A stretch of DNA of 64,000 nt from Allodiplogaster sudhausi. Its lineage: Eukaryota > Nematoda > Chromadorea > Rhabditida > Diplogasteridae. Numbering within the stretch: the stretch's first letter is position 1; each line of letters starts with the position of its first letter. The notes under the pieces are model-generated. The model saw only the letters and a list, made by a program, of their open reading frames with translations, had not been told where the DNA came from and searched no databases. A program made the position numbers and the translations under genes. Positions 21,955 to 35,361 of the stretch are shown one piece after another. The DNA is taken from the NCBI GenBank assembly GCA_945643635.1, contig CALZFC010000056.1, forward strand, positions 2,109,001-2,173,000, given 5' to 3'.

Positions 21955-24900
21955 TAAAGAGTAGCACATGAAGAAGTTGAGAAGACTAAGTTGAGAGCCC
22001 CGGAACTACGTTCCTTCGTCGTCCTTCTTCTCTCCCTCTTCCGGTCGCTCTCTCCCTTTCTCCTCTTCATCTGGTTACCCTTCTTCGCGTCTTTCCTTCG
22101 ACGTTCGATCAAAAACTCCTGGGTAAGTAAAATACTCACACACCTCTTCTAGTGAACCAAGAATATTTCATTTATAAATTTCATTACAGTTTTTCTTCCG
22201 AGGGTAATAAAACGAACTCGTCGATTCGAAGAGATCGAGATTATCGATCGGTTTCCCGATTTGAAGCATATGCAAGAGACACGACTCCCGTAAGAAGAGA
22301 AGATTTGTGTTGGTAGAAGAGTAGTTTTTGAGGCCGAGAAAGACGAGGATGACGTGGAGAAAACCTTCCAGAAGTTGTACAATCGATATGCTCGGGACGC
22401 TTCCAGTTCTTCCATTGAAGAGGAAAAAGGTTAGGCGAGAAAGATCACGGGTCCATGCTTGTTTGTTTCATTCCCCAAGTCCCATTCTAATAAGTACCGT
22501 TTGTAGGAATTTCACGTGCAACACACAAAGTAACAATGAGCACTCCCCGGAGGTTTATTTTTCACAGTGAAGCAGAAGAGGAGACCGAAGAAGAGGAATC
22601 ACCTGAAGAGGTGCGCATACATTTTTGTTGGTAGTTGAGAAGGCCAGAAACATTCAGGTAGAATCCTTCTCGATGGACACTCTCAAGAGAAAGAAGGCGC
22701 CTTCAGTGTCTGATGTTCGTCCTTCACCTTTCACATTTGTGATCATGGGAAATAATGGGAGATCGAAATTGGCGAGAAGATTCCGAGGTTGCCTGTTCTC
22801 AGATAACAGAAGAGACCACTCCGCGATGCTCTGCCCAGAACTCCCCCTCCAAGGAACTGACTCCCGTCATTGTGGTTGTCAAGGGGAAACCAGCGAACAC
22901 CACTCCTTTGAATTGTCAGGGTCTTCTCAGTGGTTAATTCCAAGAGATCATTCGAATTAATTCTAGCGCCGTCATCCACCAAAGAACAATCAACGGAGAA
23001 GCCAGCCACGCCCCCTTCTTCCCTCTCACCCCTTCCAAAGGCAGTTTCTCCCGCTCCCTCCAGCGCTCCTTCTCCTCAGAAAGCTGCTTCGCCTAAACCA
23101 TCTACGCCTGCTAAAATAGACACTTCTAAACCACCGGCCTCTTCCTCAAAGGCAACCTCCCCTTTCCCTTCTGCCTCTTCTTCCACAGCATCTTCCCATG
23201 TCTCTTCTCCTACGAAGTCCACTTCCCCCTCCCCTTCCAAACCAACTTCATCTCAACCTAGGCCTTCTTCTTCTAAAGCTGCCTCTCATTTGCCCAACAC
23301 CTCTTCGTCGAAGACAGCTGCTCAGCCTTCCCCAACCAAAGCAGCTTCACCTCTTCCGCCATCTTCCCCTTCTCCTAAACCCTCAACTACTCTTGCGAAG
23401 GCAGTCTCTCCTGCCCCCTCTCCCTCCAAGGCAGTCTCTCCTGCCCCCTCTCCCTCCAAGGCAGTCTCTCCTGCCCCCTCTCCCTCCAAGGCAGTCTCTC
23501 CTGCCCCCTCTCCCTCCAAGGCAGTCTCTCCTGCCCCCTCTCCCTCCAAGGCAGTCTCTCCTGCCCCCTCTCCCTCCAAGGCAGTCTCTCCTACCCCCTC
23601 TCCTACGAAAGCCGCGTCCCCTGCTCCTCCTCCAAATGTCGTTGATGCCTTCAAGGAGAAATTTAGCGACGTGGAAATGAAGCCAGGTTCAATTTCTTGT
23701 CCTCTATTGCTTACATGTACTTCTAATTAGTAGAGTAATGAGTTGTTTATCATCCTAACTGGCGCTTTTTCCTTGAGTGGTTTTTCCATCTCGGAATCTG
23801 CAGTCACCCTCCAGCCAGATGAGTAAGTTGCTGAAGAACACGTCAGCCATTGCAGCTTTGGAGAAGAAGGCCAGCACTCCCACCAGAGAGGTCACTCATT
23901 CCATGCAAGATCCTGCCAAGTCTATGCGAAGCAGAACAGCAAGCCCCGCCCCCAAGACAACTGCAGACTCTTCTTCTCCTTACAAAGAGACGGCGAAGAC
24001 GGACACCAGCCCTATTTCGAGTGCTACAGTAAAAACAGCAAAGGCAGGAAAGAGTACTGAAAAAGAAGCGACTCCAGCAAGGATCGTTGCAAAGACAGAG
24101 CCAAGTCCTCTAGCTTCATCCACTATGGCTAATCAGAGCATGAAGAAAGAAGAAAAGAAGCCACCAGCTGCGGTGGCCCTGAAGGTTACGACCAGGGCCA
24201 AGTCCGAGATTTTCACTGAAAAGAACACCACGACACCAAAGAAAAGTGCGGAAGACAAAGCTAAAACGGAGGAAAAGAAAATGGTGACAAGACGATCTGC
24301 GAGTCCGGCGAAGGAAGTCGGAAAACTAGCTGTTGGAAGCACTGGCACTAAGCTTCTCATTAAGAAAGATGCAATTGCTGAAGAGGTTATTTCACTTCAC
24401 AGAGTAAGAAGAGAGGGGGAGAGAAAGGAGATGGTTGAGAAGGAGAAAGTGCTAGATGCTAGAGATGTGCAGGAAATAATTATCTTGAATAGTGTCCTCT
24501 GTCAGGGAAAGAAGAGATCTCACTCCCGATCCCGTTCACGAACTCGTGAGCCATCCACATCCGTGAGTATAATCTTGGAGAGAGAAGCCTCTGTCCCCCC
24601 TCCAGAATCTTCCTCTCGAACTGCCTCTTCTCCTTCACCTCGACGTTAGAAACATCTGAGAATTCCTGCCTTCGAGTTCTCGATGATTTATTTTGCTTTT
24701 CAGGAAGTACAAAAGAAGAGAAAAGCTCAGCAAGCAGAAAAGATCGAACTGGAAGAACTCTTGACGCTCTCAAGGATGAATTGCATAGGCAATCAGGGGA
24801 TGAGGTGGCGAGAGGGAGAGAGACAGACAGCGAGAGAGAGAGAGAGAAAGAGACAAGCAGAGAGAGGGAGAGAGAGAGGAGAAAGAAAGATGGAGTTAGA

Positions 24901-25161
24901 GCGAGGGAGAGGAAGAGAAAGGTAGAGGGAGCGAGCTATAATGAATACGGGACAATTGGACTGGTAAAGCCAAAGAAGTAGAGATTGGTGTCATCAGATA
25001 AGAAGACTATGAATTGCAGCCTAAACCACGAGATGCTCCCCCTCTCCTCCTCGTCACGCAACCCTCAATGCCTTCTACTCCAGTCTCGGTCTCTGCCTCT
25101 TACAACTGGCAAGACGCGAGAAGCGATGGGAGCGACCAAGACGATGGAGATGGTTCGTCTG

Positions 25162-25196
<35 letters not shown>

Positions 25197-25307
25197 ACTC
25201 TCTCTCTGTGTCTTTCTCGCTTAAAATCGTTTACTAGAATTCAATCTTTCTCTATTAGTTTCTTGCGCAATTTTACCCTCTTTCTTTGGCTCTCTCTCTC
25301 TCTTTTC

Positions 25308-25345
<38 letters not shown>

Positions 25346-28300
25346 TTCACTTCCTCCCTCTCCCTCTCTCCATCTCTCTCTTTCACTTCCTCCCTCTCCC
25401 TCTCTCTCTCTCTCTCACTCTCACTCTCTCTCTCTCTTTCACTTCCTCCCTCTCCCTCTTTTCCTCTCTCTGTTTCGCTGTTACCTCGCCCTCATACTAT
25501 CACAGCGTGCTAGTGCACACTCGTTGAATTTCAGCTGGGAAGAAAGAGATTCGAAAAATATGCGAAGGAACTAAGCGAAAGGAACACCCTAGCGAGAATA
25601 CTCTGGATTTCTTTATTCCCCAAACTATCTTTCTCTCCCTCGCTATCTCTGTCTCTCTCTCTCTTCCTTTCTATCTTTCTCTCTCTTTCGTTCTCGCTTT
25701 CTCTTTCTTTCTCACTCATTTTCTCTCTCTCTCTTTTCTCTTTATCTCTTTCTCACAAATTTCACTTCCAGCCTACCTCATATTCGCACCTTTTTTCATC
25801 TGATCCCCTCTTTACTACAGAAACCGAGGTGGATGACACGGATACGGAGTTCTGTGTCTCCCAGACCTTCCGGATTGAAAAGCCTCGAGGTTTCCTCTTC
25901 TTTTGATGACCTCAATGGATGTAATGAGTCCCCGTCCATCTCAGTCAATCTGGAGCTTCTCGCTGGACGTTCTTCTTCCCGTTCTCCCTTTGGAATTGAC
26001 TACGAAAGTGACGTGGACATCACTGCTTTCCTTGCTTCCTCTACCAGGTTCTCTCGTCTTCCCAGTCCCCCCTTCCTCCTCTCTCTCCCTCCTTCCATCT
26101 CTCTCTCTCTCCCTCCTCTCTCTCCCTCCTTACATCTCTTTCTCTCTCCCTCTCTATCTTCTCTCTCTCCATCCTCTCTTTCTCTCCTCTCTCTCTCTCC
26201 AGTGGTCGTCGTGAGTCCCGTTGTCGTGTAGAGGGAGCGATGATCCAGCCCCCTCCGATCCTTCCGATCTTCACTGCCTCGGTGACGTATGATGGACAGC
26301 CGTACGATGAGTGGGACTCTGCGAGGGAGAACGACTCCGACTCCTTCGATGTCACTTTCGATTCCTTCTGCTCGACTGAGATTCCTTGTCCCTTTTCAGG
26401 ACTGCGGATCCCGCCTCGCCGCGTATCTCAGCCCGGCCATCTACACCAGCGATGAGGCAGGCTCTCTTCCTTGAAGATCTTCATCTTTTCGTGTCTTCTG
26501 CAGAATTCCTTGGACGGAGAGCATTTCCGCGAGAACGTCGCCGTCGGCTGCACGCTGACTCTCGTGCAGAAAGCAGCCCTCAAGGACACCGACGACGAGT
26601 CTTATTCCGACTGGGACTCTGAAGAGGTTCTCTAGCAATCATGCACTCTCTCTCTCCTCTCTCTCGATCTCTCTCCTCACTCAATCTCCATCGAAGTATA
26701 TCTACAGTACACGGATGAATCGTACTGGGATGAGGATGAAGAGTACGACGAAGACGAGGATGAAAGCTTCGATGAAGAAGATGAAAAGGAAGAGCAGGAA
26801 ATGAGGAGTGCAGAGGACAGCCAGAGGGTGTCTCTTTTATTTTCTTTCTTTTTCTCCTTTTGTGCACAAACATGTTCAAATATTTTTCTGCAACAAAATA
26901 TGGGTGCATATAAGATGAAATGGTTGAAGTCCTCCCCGACCACGACCTTCCTGGTGATTCGTGCTGCAGAAGCCGCGGAGGAGTTCGCTCTGGATGACGT
27001 CAGATCATTTTTTCTATTAGTTTTTACTTAATTTTTCTACGTCATAGGTTGATGGCGAATTTGCGGCAGAGGCGTCTTTCGAGAAAGCAGAACCAGTAGA
27101 AATGATGGAAGTTGCTGATGAGAAGGCCGAGAAGAAGAAGGAGGTGGACACCTCAATTAAGACATCAATCCATCCTTATCATTCCAGCTCACGTACACGA
27201 AAGAACAGCCACTTCAGAAGGAGGAAGAGGAGGCCCGCCTTCTGGAGGTTGAGAAAGAGCAGCCATTCATGTTGAACATCTTCTACTCTAGGAACAGCGA
27301 CAGGAGGAAGTCAAGGCACGCATCAAACGACAGAAGAAGGATGGCCGCAGTGAAACCGTAAGTGGTGTATCTCTAGCAGATAGTGGAAGAGAAAGAAAGA
27401 GGAATCTGCAGGTGGACATGTGCGTGGTGGCCAGTTCAGTGTCAGCATCTGAGTTGGTAGTGGAAGAGGCAGAAGCAGAGGAGATGCTGGCAGAGGAGGC
27501 GGGCAGTGCGGAGTACAGTTTTCTGCCCGAGCTCAAGGGAGACAAGGAAGTTAATGTCACTCCGACCTTCGTCAAGGCAACGGAAGAGAAAGTGAAGGCA
27601 GAGGAGACTTCTCGCTTCGCAGACAAGAAGCCCACCACGGACCACGCTAAGAAAGCTGTGATCCAACCAGCCAAGCTGCAGAAGGCGGCTGTCACTGAAG
27701 TGCAGGCTAAGATGGCCGCCCCTCCGCAGTTTGTATTCTTCATCTACTTGCACTTCCCATTCCTCATTTCTTAGAATGGCATGAATTCTCAGCGTGTCCA
27801 TCGCAGGCCGAAGAAGGTTGAAACACCTCAACCAAGTGAAGAAAAGAAGAAAGAAGAGAGTGTCAAAGCCGCTGGAGCGAAACCGAAGGAACAGGCAGCC
27901 CCTGCTGGCCAGGCTGCGGGCAAGCCTTCCCCTGGCCAGTCCTCCAGTGGTTAGGAAGACAATGAATTCCTATCAATTTAACGGAATTGATTAGTTATTT
28001 AATTAAGGGACGAGTGCAGAACCGTCAAAGACGACAGGGCCGAGCGGAGGAGTGGTTTGTCTTCATGTTCTCTGGCATACGCGTATCCTTCTCTCAAGGC
28101 AATGGAGGACAAGGCTGCTGTGAGGAAGTCTGCACTGAACATGAACGTAGAAGATGCTCGGAAGAAAGAAGAACACGAAAAGGTCTATTATTCTATCCTT
28201 TCATGGTTATAAAGGATCATTTTAAGAGATATGGCGGAAATTTTTGGGCATCAAAATAGAGAGAGCGATTGAGAGACTGAGAGAAGAGAAGAGACAGCGA

Positions 28301-28500
28301 GAGAAGAGAAGTGAGAGAGGGGGAGTAATCGAGAGAAGAAGTAAATGGATATTTACAGGAAGCCGCAGCGGCTAAGGCACGTCGCCTCGGTACGGTCGGG
28401 TCTCTCGCCTCTCGATTCAAGGAGCCAGAAGCCGCACCCCAGGCTGCTCCGGTGACGTGAGTTGAAGAGAATGAGTGAGAAGGAGAGATAGAGAGAGGGA

Positions 28501-28547
<47 letters not shown>

Positions 28548-30332
28548 AGAAGGAGGAGAGAAAGCGAGATGAGATATTATTCAGTTACAAAAGATCTTCA
28601 CGGCTTGAGTCCAAGGAAATTGAATGGCCAAAGAGAACATATGAGATCGTCAAGCCAGTTATCAATGACGAATTCGATAAGCAGGTTTCTCTTCATTCCA
28701 CTTTGCTTCCTTCTGATTGTTCCATGATGATTACCATTGTGGGTCTCTAACTTATATTCAGCAAGTCATATAATTTTTGGTCTTTTTCTCACTCTGTACC
28801 CTATATAATCCACCCTCTCTCTCTCTCTCCTCCCTTTCTAGGTGGCCGAATTGCGAGAGAAGATGAAGAGTGGAAGTTCGCAACTGCAGTCTCAGTATAA
28901 GGCTAGAGCTTTTCTCTTGTTCTTCAACATTCTTCGATTTGTTGAGTGATAACTTCAGGACCTGACGAAGGGAATTATGTCGTCTGCCGAAGAAGCGAAG
29001 CTGAAAGAATTGGAAGAGAAGAAGAAGGCTCTTCTCAACAAGGCTTCCGGTGTATTTGGGTGGGCATTTCACTGTTAGGATCATTGATATTTGAATGTAA
29101 ACTTTTCCTCCAGGGTCGCCGAAGAAGAGAAGAGGAGATGGAAAGAGCAGAGAGATGCAGAAACTGAGAAAGAATTGGCAAGGATCGAGGCAGAGAAGTC
29201 GACGAAGAGAAGAGTTGTTTCAGTGGAGAAGAAGGAAGCAGCCAAGGTGTAAATCTTTCCTTCTTCTTTCCACAACTCTACTCCTTTCAGCCCGATGTCA
29301 AGCCTGAGCCAAAGAGAACAGTTCGGAAGATCAACCGAGACAAGTCGCCAGCAGCAGAGAAACAAGAGAAGCCAGCGCAACCTCCCCCTCCCCCTCCCTC
29401 GGCTGCTGCCTCTCTTGCTCCTCCTGTTGGTTCCGTCTCTCTATTTCTCTTTCTTTATATCTTTTCAGCACGTTTTCTTTGAGGAACATTAGCAGAAAAA
29501 TAACAAAATAAAGAGGAAAAAATGCTTGAGCCAAATTGGTCATCACGGAAGACTGAGAACGAGGCTTCCGCCACTCCCCCTGTCGATGTTCCTCATCCTC
29601 GCAAGATCATCCCTAAGGCAAGCATTCATGTTTTGGCTAGAGTTTACTCTCATTCATTTCAGCCCATCTCGTTGTCTAGCGGGCCGAAGATCCCAGAAAT
29701 GAAGATTACTGTGGATGATAACAATGCCGCTCTCTTCGAAGCCGTCTCCGCAGTCGCAACAAAACGAAAGAAGAGTATTGCAGAGCTGAGGGAAACCAAG
29801 GAACTGATCAAGGTTCATTCCTTCCTCTCAATTATTTGCTGACTGCGATGAGTTGAGAGGGAGAAGCTGGAAGAGCTGCGCCAATCGAAGGCCGCTACTC
29901 AAGGAGATGGCGCCGCTGCTACGAAAATCAGAAATGTTCGCTGTCATTGTATTCATCTCCGAATATGAAGGAAATTCCTCTGAATCAGGCGAAAGCGGCC
30001 GCGATGGAAGAGATCTCCTTGGCAGGTGAAAAGAGCAGCCAGAAGAGATACTCCAATAGGAGAAAGACTCAAGAACTGGTGAACCCATCTCAACAACGAA
30101 CTGTGGTTGGCACTCCCTCTTCTTCTTTCTCGCTTCTCTTTCCTTTCTCTCTCTCTCTCTCTCTTTCTTTCTCTCTCTCTCTCTCTCTTACTCAGCAAAG
30201 AAGACGCCGACGGAGAATTCCTGGCACCCGTGGACGATTCATTCGTCGGCCACATGACATCGATGTATTGCTTGGATGGCAGAACGACAACTCCTTTGAG
30301 GCCGTTAGCACTCCTCTCTCTCTCTCTCTCCC

Positions 30333-30371
<39 letters not shown>

Positions 30372-30689
30372 GCTCTTTCTTTCTTTCCTTCACTTTAACC
30401 TAACCTCGTTCTACAAATTTTCCTGTAACTGTATTCGTTTCCTACTTTAATAGCTAGAAAAGAAATTCGCGGCGGCGGCAAACGACAAGCTTCGCGTGCG
30501 GATTGAGAAGAGGAGACACAAGAGATGTCTCAATGACTACAAGATATGGATAAGCGAGCTGACGGTAGTTCCTACTTTTCTGTTCGTTTTCTTCTCGAAA
30601 GAACTGGATAGAATTGTCCTCGAATTTAGGATATCGATAAGATCTACAAAGCATCTGAGCTACGAGATATCCAAGCTTCCGTCGGATGA
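20244..30689 (+). CDS. Very long low-complexity protein: Ser-rich head, KAVSPAPSPS repeats, acidic blocks, Lys/Glu helices
   Basis: I do not recognise this protein. From ATG 20244 (MYGNRYRSGSVGRQGV) some 40 small exons can be followed to the stop at 30687-30689, 190 bp before POLR1B. Regions in order: a Ser/Tyr/Gly/Pro-rich head (to about 22130); Glu-rich FHSEAEEETEEEESPEE; a Pro/Ser/Lys region with seven exact-to-near 30-bp repeats (23398-23610); a basic Ser/Pro tail (23820-24650); acidic blocks (WDEDEEYDEDEDESFDEEDE near 26730); then about 3 kb of short exons coding for Lys/Glu/Ala helices such as EEAKLKELEEKKKALLNK and EEEKRRWKEQRDAETEKELA; end ASELRDIQASVG. It could be a cytoskeletal or muscle scaffold. 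Two adjacent genes cannot be excluded, since exons near 22300-22950 and 30190-30310 are uncertain. Confidence 0.6.
23398..23610 (+). repeat. Coding 30-bp tandem repeat, seven copies (KAVSPAPSPS)
   Basis: AAGGCAGTCTCTCCTGCCCC plus CTCTCCCTCC repeats seven times, the last with changes (SPTPSPT). Each copy gives KAVSPAPSPS, a Lys-Ser-Pro type repeat as in neurofilament tails, with SP sites that proline-directed kinases could use. Six copies look identical. Confidence 0.95.
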
Positions 30690-30744
30690 GAACACTCTTT
30701 CCTTACATGTCTCATTTTGTACAATCGAATGTCTACATGGCACT

Positions 30745-30750
30745 AATAAA
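30745..30750 (+). terminator. Poly(A) signal AATAAA of the low-complexity gene
   Basis: AATAAA about 56 bp after the stop codon at 30689 and 133 bp before the POLR1B start. Confidence 0.6.
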
Positions 30751-30882
30751 ATGACATCATGACGAATGTTCCGATGATATTTGCATTCAATAATTCCGCG
30801 GAAGTAAAAGAGATTACAGTTAATACTTAGCTTTATAAAATGTTGAATATGTTGCGTAAAATATCTAAATTCTGACACCTCG

Positions 30883-33800
30883 ATGAATAACGAGACGGAT
30901 ATTCTGGTGTGATTTCTACAGAGAACGACTTTTCAGATTTTGAACCACGCGAGACACCATCGCGCTTTAAAGCAAAATTACTCTGATCTTGATGGACGTC
31001 GTCCCGTTGATAGCGTTTGTAATGGTTTCTATTTGTCATTTTCCTGTGCTGTTCCAGAGTCCAGGATGGAGTGTGACGTTGCTTCATATCACATTGAATC
31101 TTTCAATTATCTCGCCGATGAAGGTTGTTTCCTTAGTACATATATAGAGCAGTCTGATGGTTTAATATTCGTAGTTATTAGGCGTTAACCTGGCATCGCT
31201 TTCTGTTCCTCGTGAGAAGTTCCGACTCCCATCGGGGGATGCAATGGAGATGTTCTACACTGGAGCCTCGCTTGCGAAGCCAGCTCTGGATGGTGCGGAA
31301 CACTCGGTTAGCATTCTAGCGCTTCCTGAATTCCTTATGAGTTATCCTTGTCGATTTGCATGTCAATCGGCAATCGTTTTTTCTGTGCCAATCAATGCTA
31401 TACTTTTCAGCGCTCCTCGAAATTGTTTAAATCTGATTCGGTCCGTTTACTGCCATCAGAATGTAGACAACGGGGACTGACTTATCGTGGAAATCTCAAT
31501 GTCAACATCGAGGTACATTCTCTTTTTTTTCCTTCTCCAAAATAGCTGTCTCGAAAGCCTTTTTGATGCCTCTAACTTCGTGTGAATCGCATAGACACGA
31601 TCATTAGAAGCGTTTAGCTTGTTTTGATAGATTCCTGATTATTTATAGCTTCGCGTCAATGGCACTCGTCTGGACACCGTGGTTGTTGTGGTCGGGCAAG
31701 TACCCGTTATGCTCAAATCCAACAGGTGCGTCAAGTATCACTTTCGCACAATGAACTGGCCATATTCAGGTGTCATTTGGAGAAGATGTCATCAGCAGAA
31801 TTGGTGAAGGCTGGAGAAGAAGCTACCGAGCGAGGAGGCTATTTCGTTTGCAAGGGAAGCGAGAAGGTTTATTTTTATTCCCGAACTTTCTTTCTAGAAA
31901 TTTGGCATGAGTGATAATGTTCAGGTGATTCGACTTCTTGTTGCAAATCGCCGTAATTTTCCAATTGCAATCATCAGAAAGTCCCTCAAGGAAAAGGTTC
32001 ACTTTCCTTCTTGATCTGGATTCCTGGTATCGCTATATTCGAATAATCTCAGGGAAGTTTATTCTCTGAGTTTGCCGTGATGATGCGTTGTGTTCGGGAG
32101 AACCACACGGCCGTTATGATGACTCTGCACTACCTCGAATCCGGAGTTATTCAGATCGCTCTGCAGGTTTCGTCCAATTACATTTACTTTCGCGGCATTT
32201 TCACTTAAGATATTCGGTTAAAGGCCCTATGATAAAGCAGATGTTAATTTTAGTTCCGTCGAGAAATTTTCTACATTCCTCTCGTGTACGTTCTGAAGTG
32301 TTTGTCTACTCGAAATGACGCGGTCCTTGCGCAGGTTTCTACATCCCCTTCCTATTCTTCTCATCCAGTCTCTATCTGGCAATGAATGGTTTTGAGGAAC
32401 TCAGAAGAGGTAGAAGTGGAGACGACTTCTGGAAGAGTTGCGTGCACTGCATGTTGGAGAATGCAGTCAATGATGGCATCACTCATCAGGTTATTTCTCT
32501 CCCTCCTCTCTCCCTGTTTGACTATTACTCTCTTTCTCTCACTCCACTCTCCCTGTTTGACTATTACTCTCTTTCTCTCACTCCTCTCTCCCTGTTTGAC
32601 TATTACTCTCTTTCTCTCCCTCCTCTATCCCTGTTTGACTATTACTCTCTTTCTCTCCCTCCTCTCTCCCTGTTTGACTATTACTCTCTTTCTCTCACTC
32701 CTCTCTCCCTGTTTGACTATTACTCTCTTTCTCTCCCTCCTTTCTCCCTGTTTGACTATTACTCTCTTTCTTTCCCTTCTCTCTCCCTGTTTGACTATTA
32801 TTCTCTTTCTCTCCCTCCTCTCTCCCTGTTTGACTATTACTCTCTTTCTCTCACTCCTCTCTCCCTGTTTGACTATTACTCTCTTTCTCTCCCTCCTTTC
32901 TCCCTGTTTGACTATTACTCTCTTTCTTTCCCTTCTCTCTCCCTGTTTGACTATTACTCTCTTTCTCTCCCTCCTTTCTCCCTGTTTGACTATTACTCTC
33001 TTTCTTTCCCTTCTCTCTCCCTGTTTAGCAATTATTCTCTTTCTCTTATTCTCTTCCTCTTATTTTTCTGTTTAGGAAATACTCTCTTTCTCTCCCTTCT
33101 CTCTCCCTGTTTAGTAATTACTCTCTTTCTCTCCCTTCTCTCTCCCTGTTCAGCAATTACTCTCTTTCTCTTCCTTCTCTCTTCCTGTTTAACAATTACT
33201 CTCTTACTGCCGGTTCACTCTTCTTGTTTAGCCGATCACTCTCTTCCTCTCTTTATCACTTTCTCAAAGGGACAGTGTCTAAATAGGTCTCAATTTTGCC
33301 AGAGACCTTTCCGAAAAATGGGCATGGAAAAGTGGGACACCTCCCGAGTGTGATATAAAAGCTCTCAAAACCACTCGATTTTCGGCATTTTGTATTGCGA
33401 AAATATCTGAACCCTTCGGATTTTTGATAGGTGACCCGTAGCTAAAATTCTGAAGCTGGAAGGAATTTAACACTGCTAAGAGAAGAAGAATGTTTAAGGA
33501 AGCTGCTCTCCGCGCCCTGGGTTCTCGTTTCCGAGTTGCTCTGGCAGATCGAATCGGTGCATGGGAAGATGACGAGGTTGGCTGTCCATTTTATCTCTCT
33601 TCAATTTTGAATGTAGTTGTATCTTCTCGATGCGAGAAGTGCACTCTCCAATTGCAAGAAGTCATTGTTTCGAGGCGGTCGGCCAGTTCCTGCTCGATTC
33701 TTGCGTAGCCATCCACTGCCGCGACTCGGAGCAGAAGTTCTACTGCCTCACTTACATGGCTCAGAAACTCGTTGCCCTGGCTAAGGTTGTCATCTCTTCG

Positions 33801-35163
33801 GTCTTCTCCTTCACACTCTCCTAATGCATTTCCTTTACAGGGGGAATGCGCTCCGGAGACTCCGGATAACCCGCAGTTCCAGGTGATTTAACTATTCTTA
33901 GTTTCGTCTCCAACTCATTTCAATGCAGGAGGCGACAGTCTCCGGGCACATTCTGCTGCTGGTGATTCGAGAGAGAATGGAGAACATTCTGCTGAATGCT
34001 CGAAGGAAGATCGAGTTCCTGTCCAAACGAAAGGAGAACTTCCAGATGACTTCGTCAGTTCTTCCCTCTTCTTCCCCTCTCAGCTGAGTTGGTTATAGGA
34101 ACGAGTTGATTCGCGCCCTTGGATCTCACAAGGGAGGAGAAATCACTCGCGGCCTGGAATACTTCCTCGCCACTGGCAACTTGGTCACCAGGATTGGACT
34201 CGCCCTCCAGCAGGACACTGGCTTCTCTGTCATTGCAGAGAGAATCAACCAACTACGATTCATTTCGCATTTCAGAGCCATTCATCGGTTAGGAGAGGAG
34301 GAGATGGAGAGAGAGGGCGGTGGGAGGGAAGGAGAGAGAGAGAGAGAGGTTAGGCAAGGCACTTTCAGACAAGGAACACACATGTTTCGAACTTTTTGCG
34401 GGGGAAATGATCCTTGATATTTGAGCGGTGCATTCTTCATGGAGATGCGTACAACTGATGTCCGTAAACTGCGGCCGGAGGCGTGGGGATTCATCTGCCC
34501 CGTGCACACCCCCGACGGAGCCCCTTGTGGTCTACTCAACCACGTCACTGCCAGTTGCAGGTGTCTCTTCCTTTTGATATTCTTGACATCCTCGTGATAT
34601 CAGAATCGTCTGTGATTACTCGAAGACAACCGAGTTGCCGTCTTTCCTGGCTGCCCTTGGAATGATCAGCCAAAAGGCGTCTGCCTTGGCTTCACTCAGC
34701 GAGGTCTCTTTCTTTTCTTCTTTTCCTTCAACCAGAGTTGAAAATGTAACTCTTTGCCAGGTGTACGCAGTGATCGCAGACGGAATCTTCCTTGGTTATA
34801 TCCCAGTGGAGAAGGCACTTCTCATTGAAAGGCAACTGAGACTCGCGAAGGTCGACGAGAAAGACACGAGAGTCCCGGCCACGGCTGAGGTTCCTTCTTT
34901 TTCTGCCCCCCCCCTCCCCTTCCTCCTTTCCCTGCTCGCATCTTTTCTTTCTCTCCCACTCTTTCTCTCTCTCCCTCTTTCTCTCGCTCTCTCTCTCTCC
35001 CTGATCAGATTGCACTGGTTCGTCACTCTCCCGATCCGAAGAACATCCAGTGCCAGTTCCCCGGCTTGTACATCCTCTCCGATCCAGGCAGACTCATCCG
35101 GCCCGTTCGCAATCTCATCACTGATTCAACTGAATACATCGGTACTCTCTCTCTCTACCTTTG

Positions 35164-35204
<41 letters not shown>

Positions 35205-35323
35205 TCTCTCGTTATCTCTCTCCCTTCCCCTCTTCCTCCTCCATCTCTCTCTTCTCGCTGTTCTCTCTCTCTCTCTCTCTCTCGTTATCTCTCTCCCTTC
35301 CCCTCTTCCTCCTCCATCTCTCT

Positions 35324-35361
<38 letters not shown>

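Noticed and set aside
30454..30654. Troponin I-like reading of the end of the low-complexity protein
   Set aside because: KRCLNDYKIWISEL and DIDKIYKASELRDIQ loosely recall the CKDYHRRISELEDEKYDLE region of invertebrate troponin I, but too few positions match and the rest of the protein does not fit.
32382..33353. 323-codon and 229-codon repeat ORFs
   Set aside because: Only the first 36 codons are POLR1B exon; the rest is the 39-bp intronic minisatellite. POLR1B continues in a separate exon near 33490.
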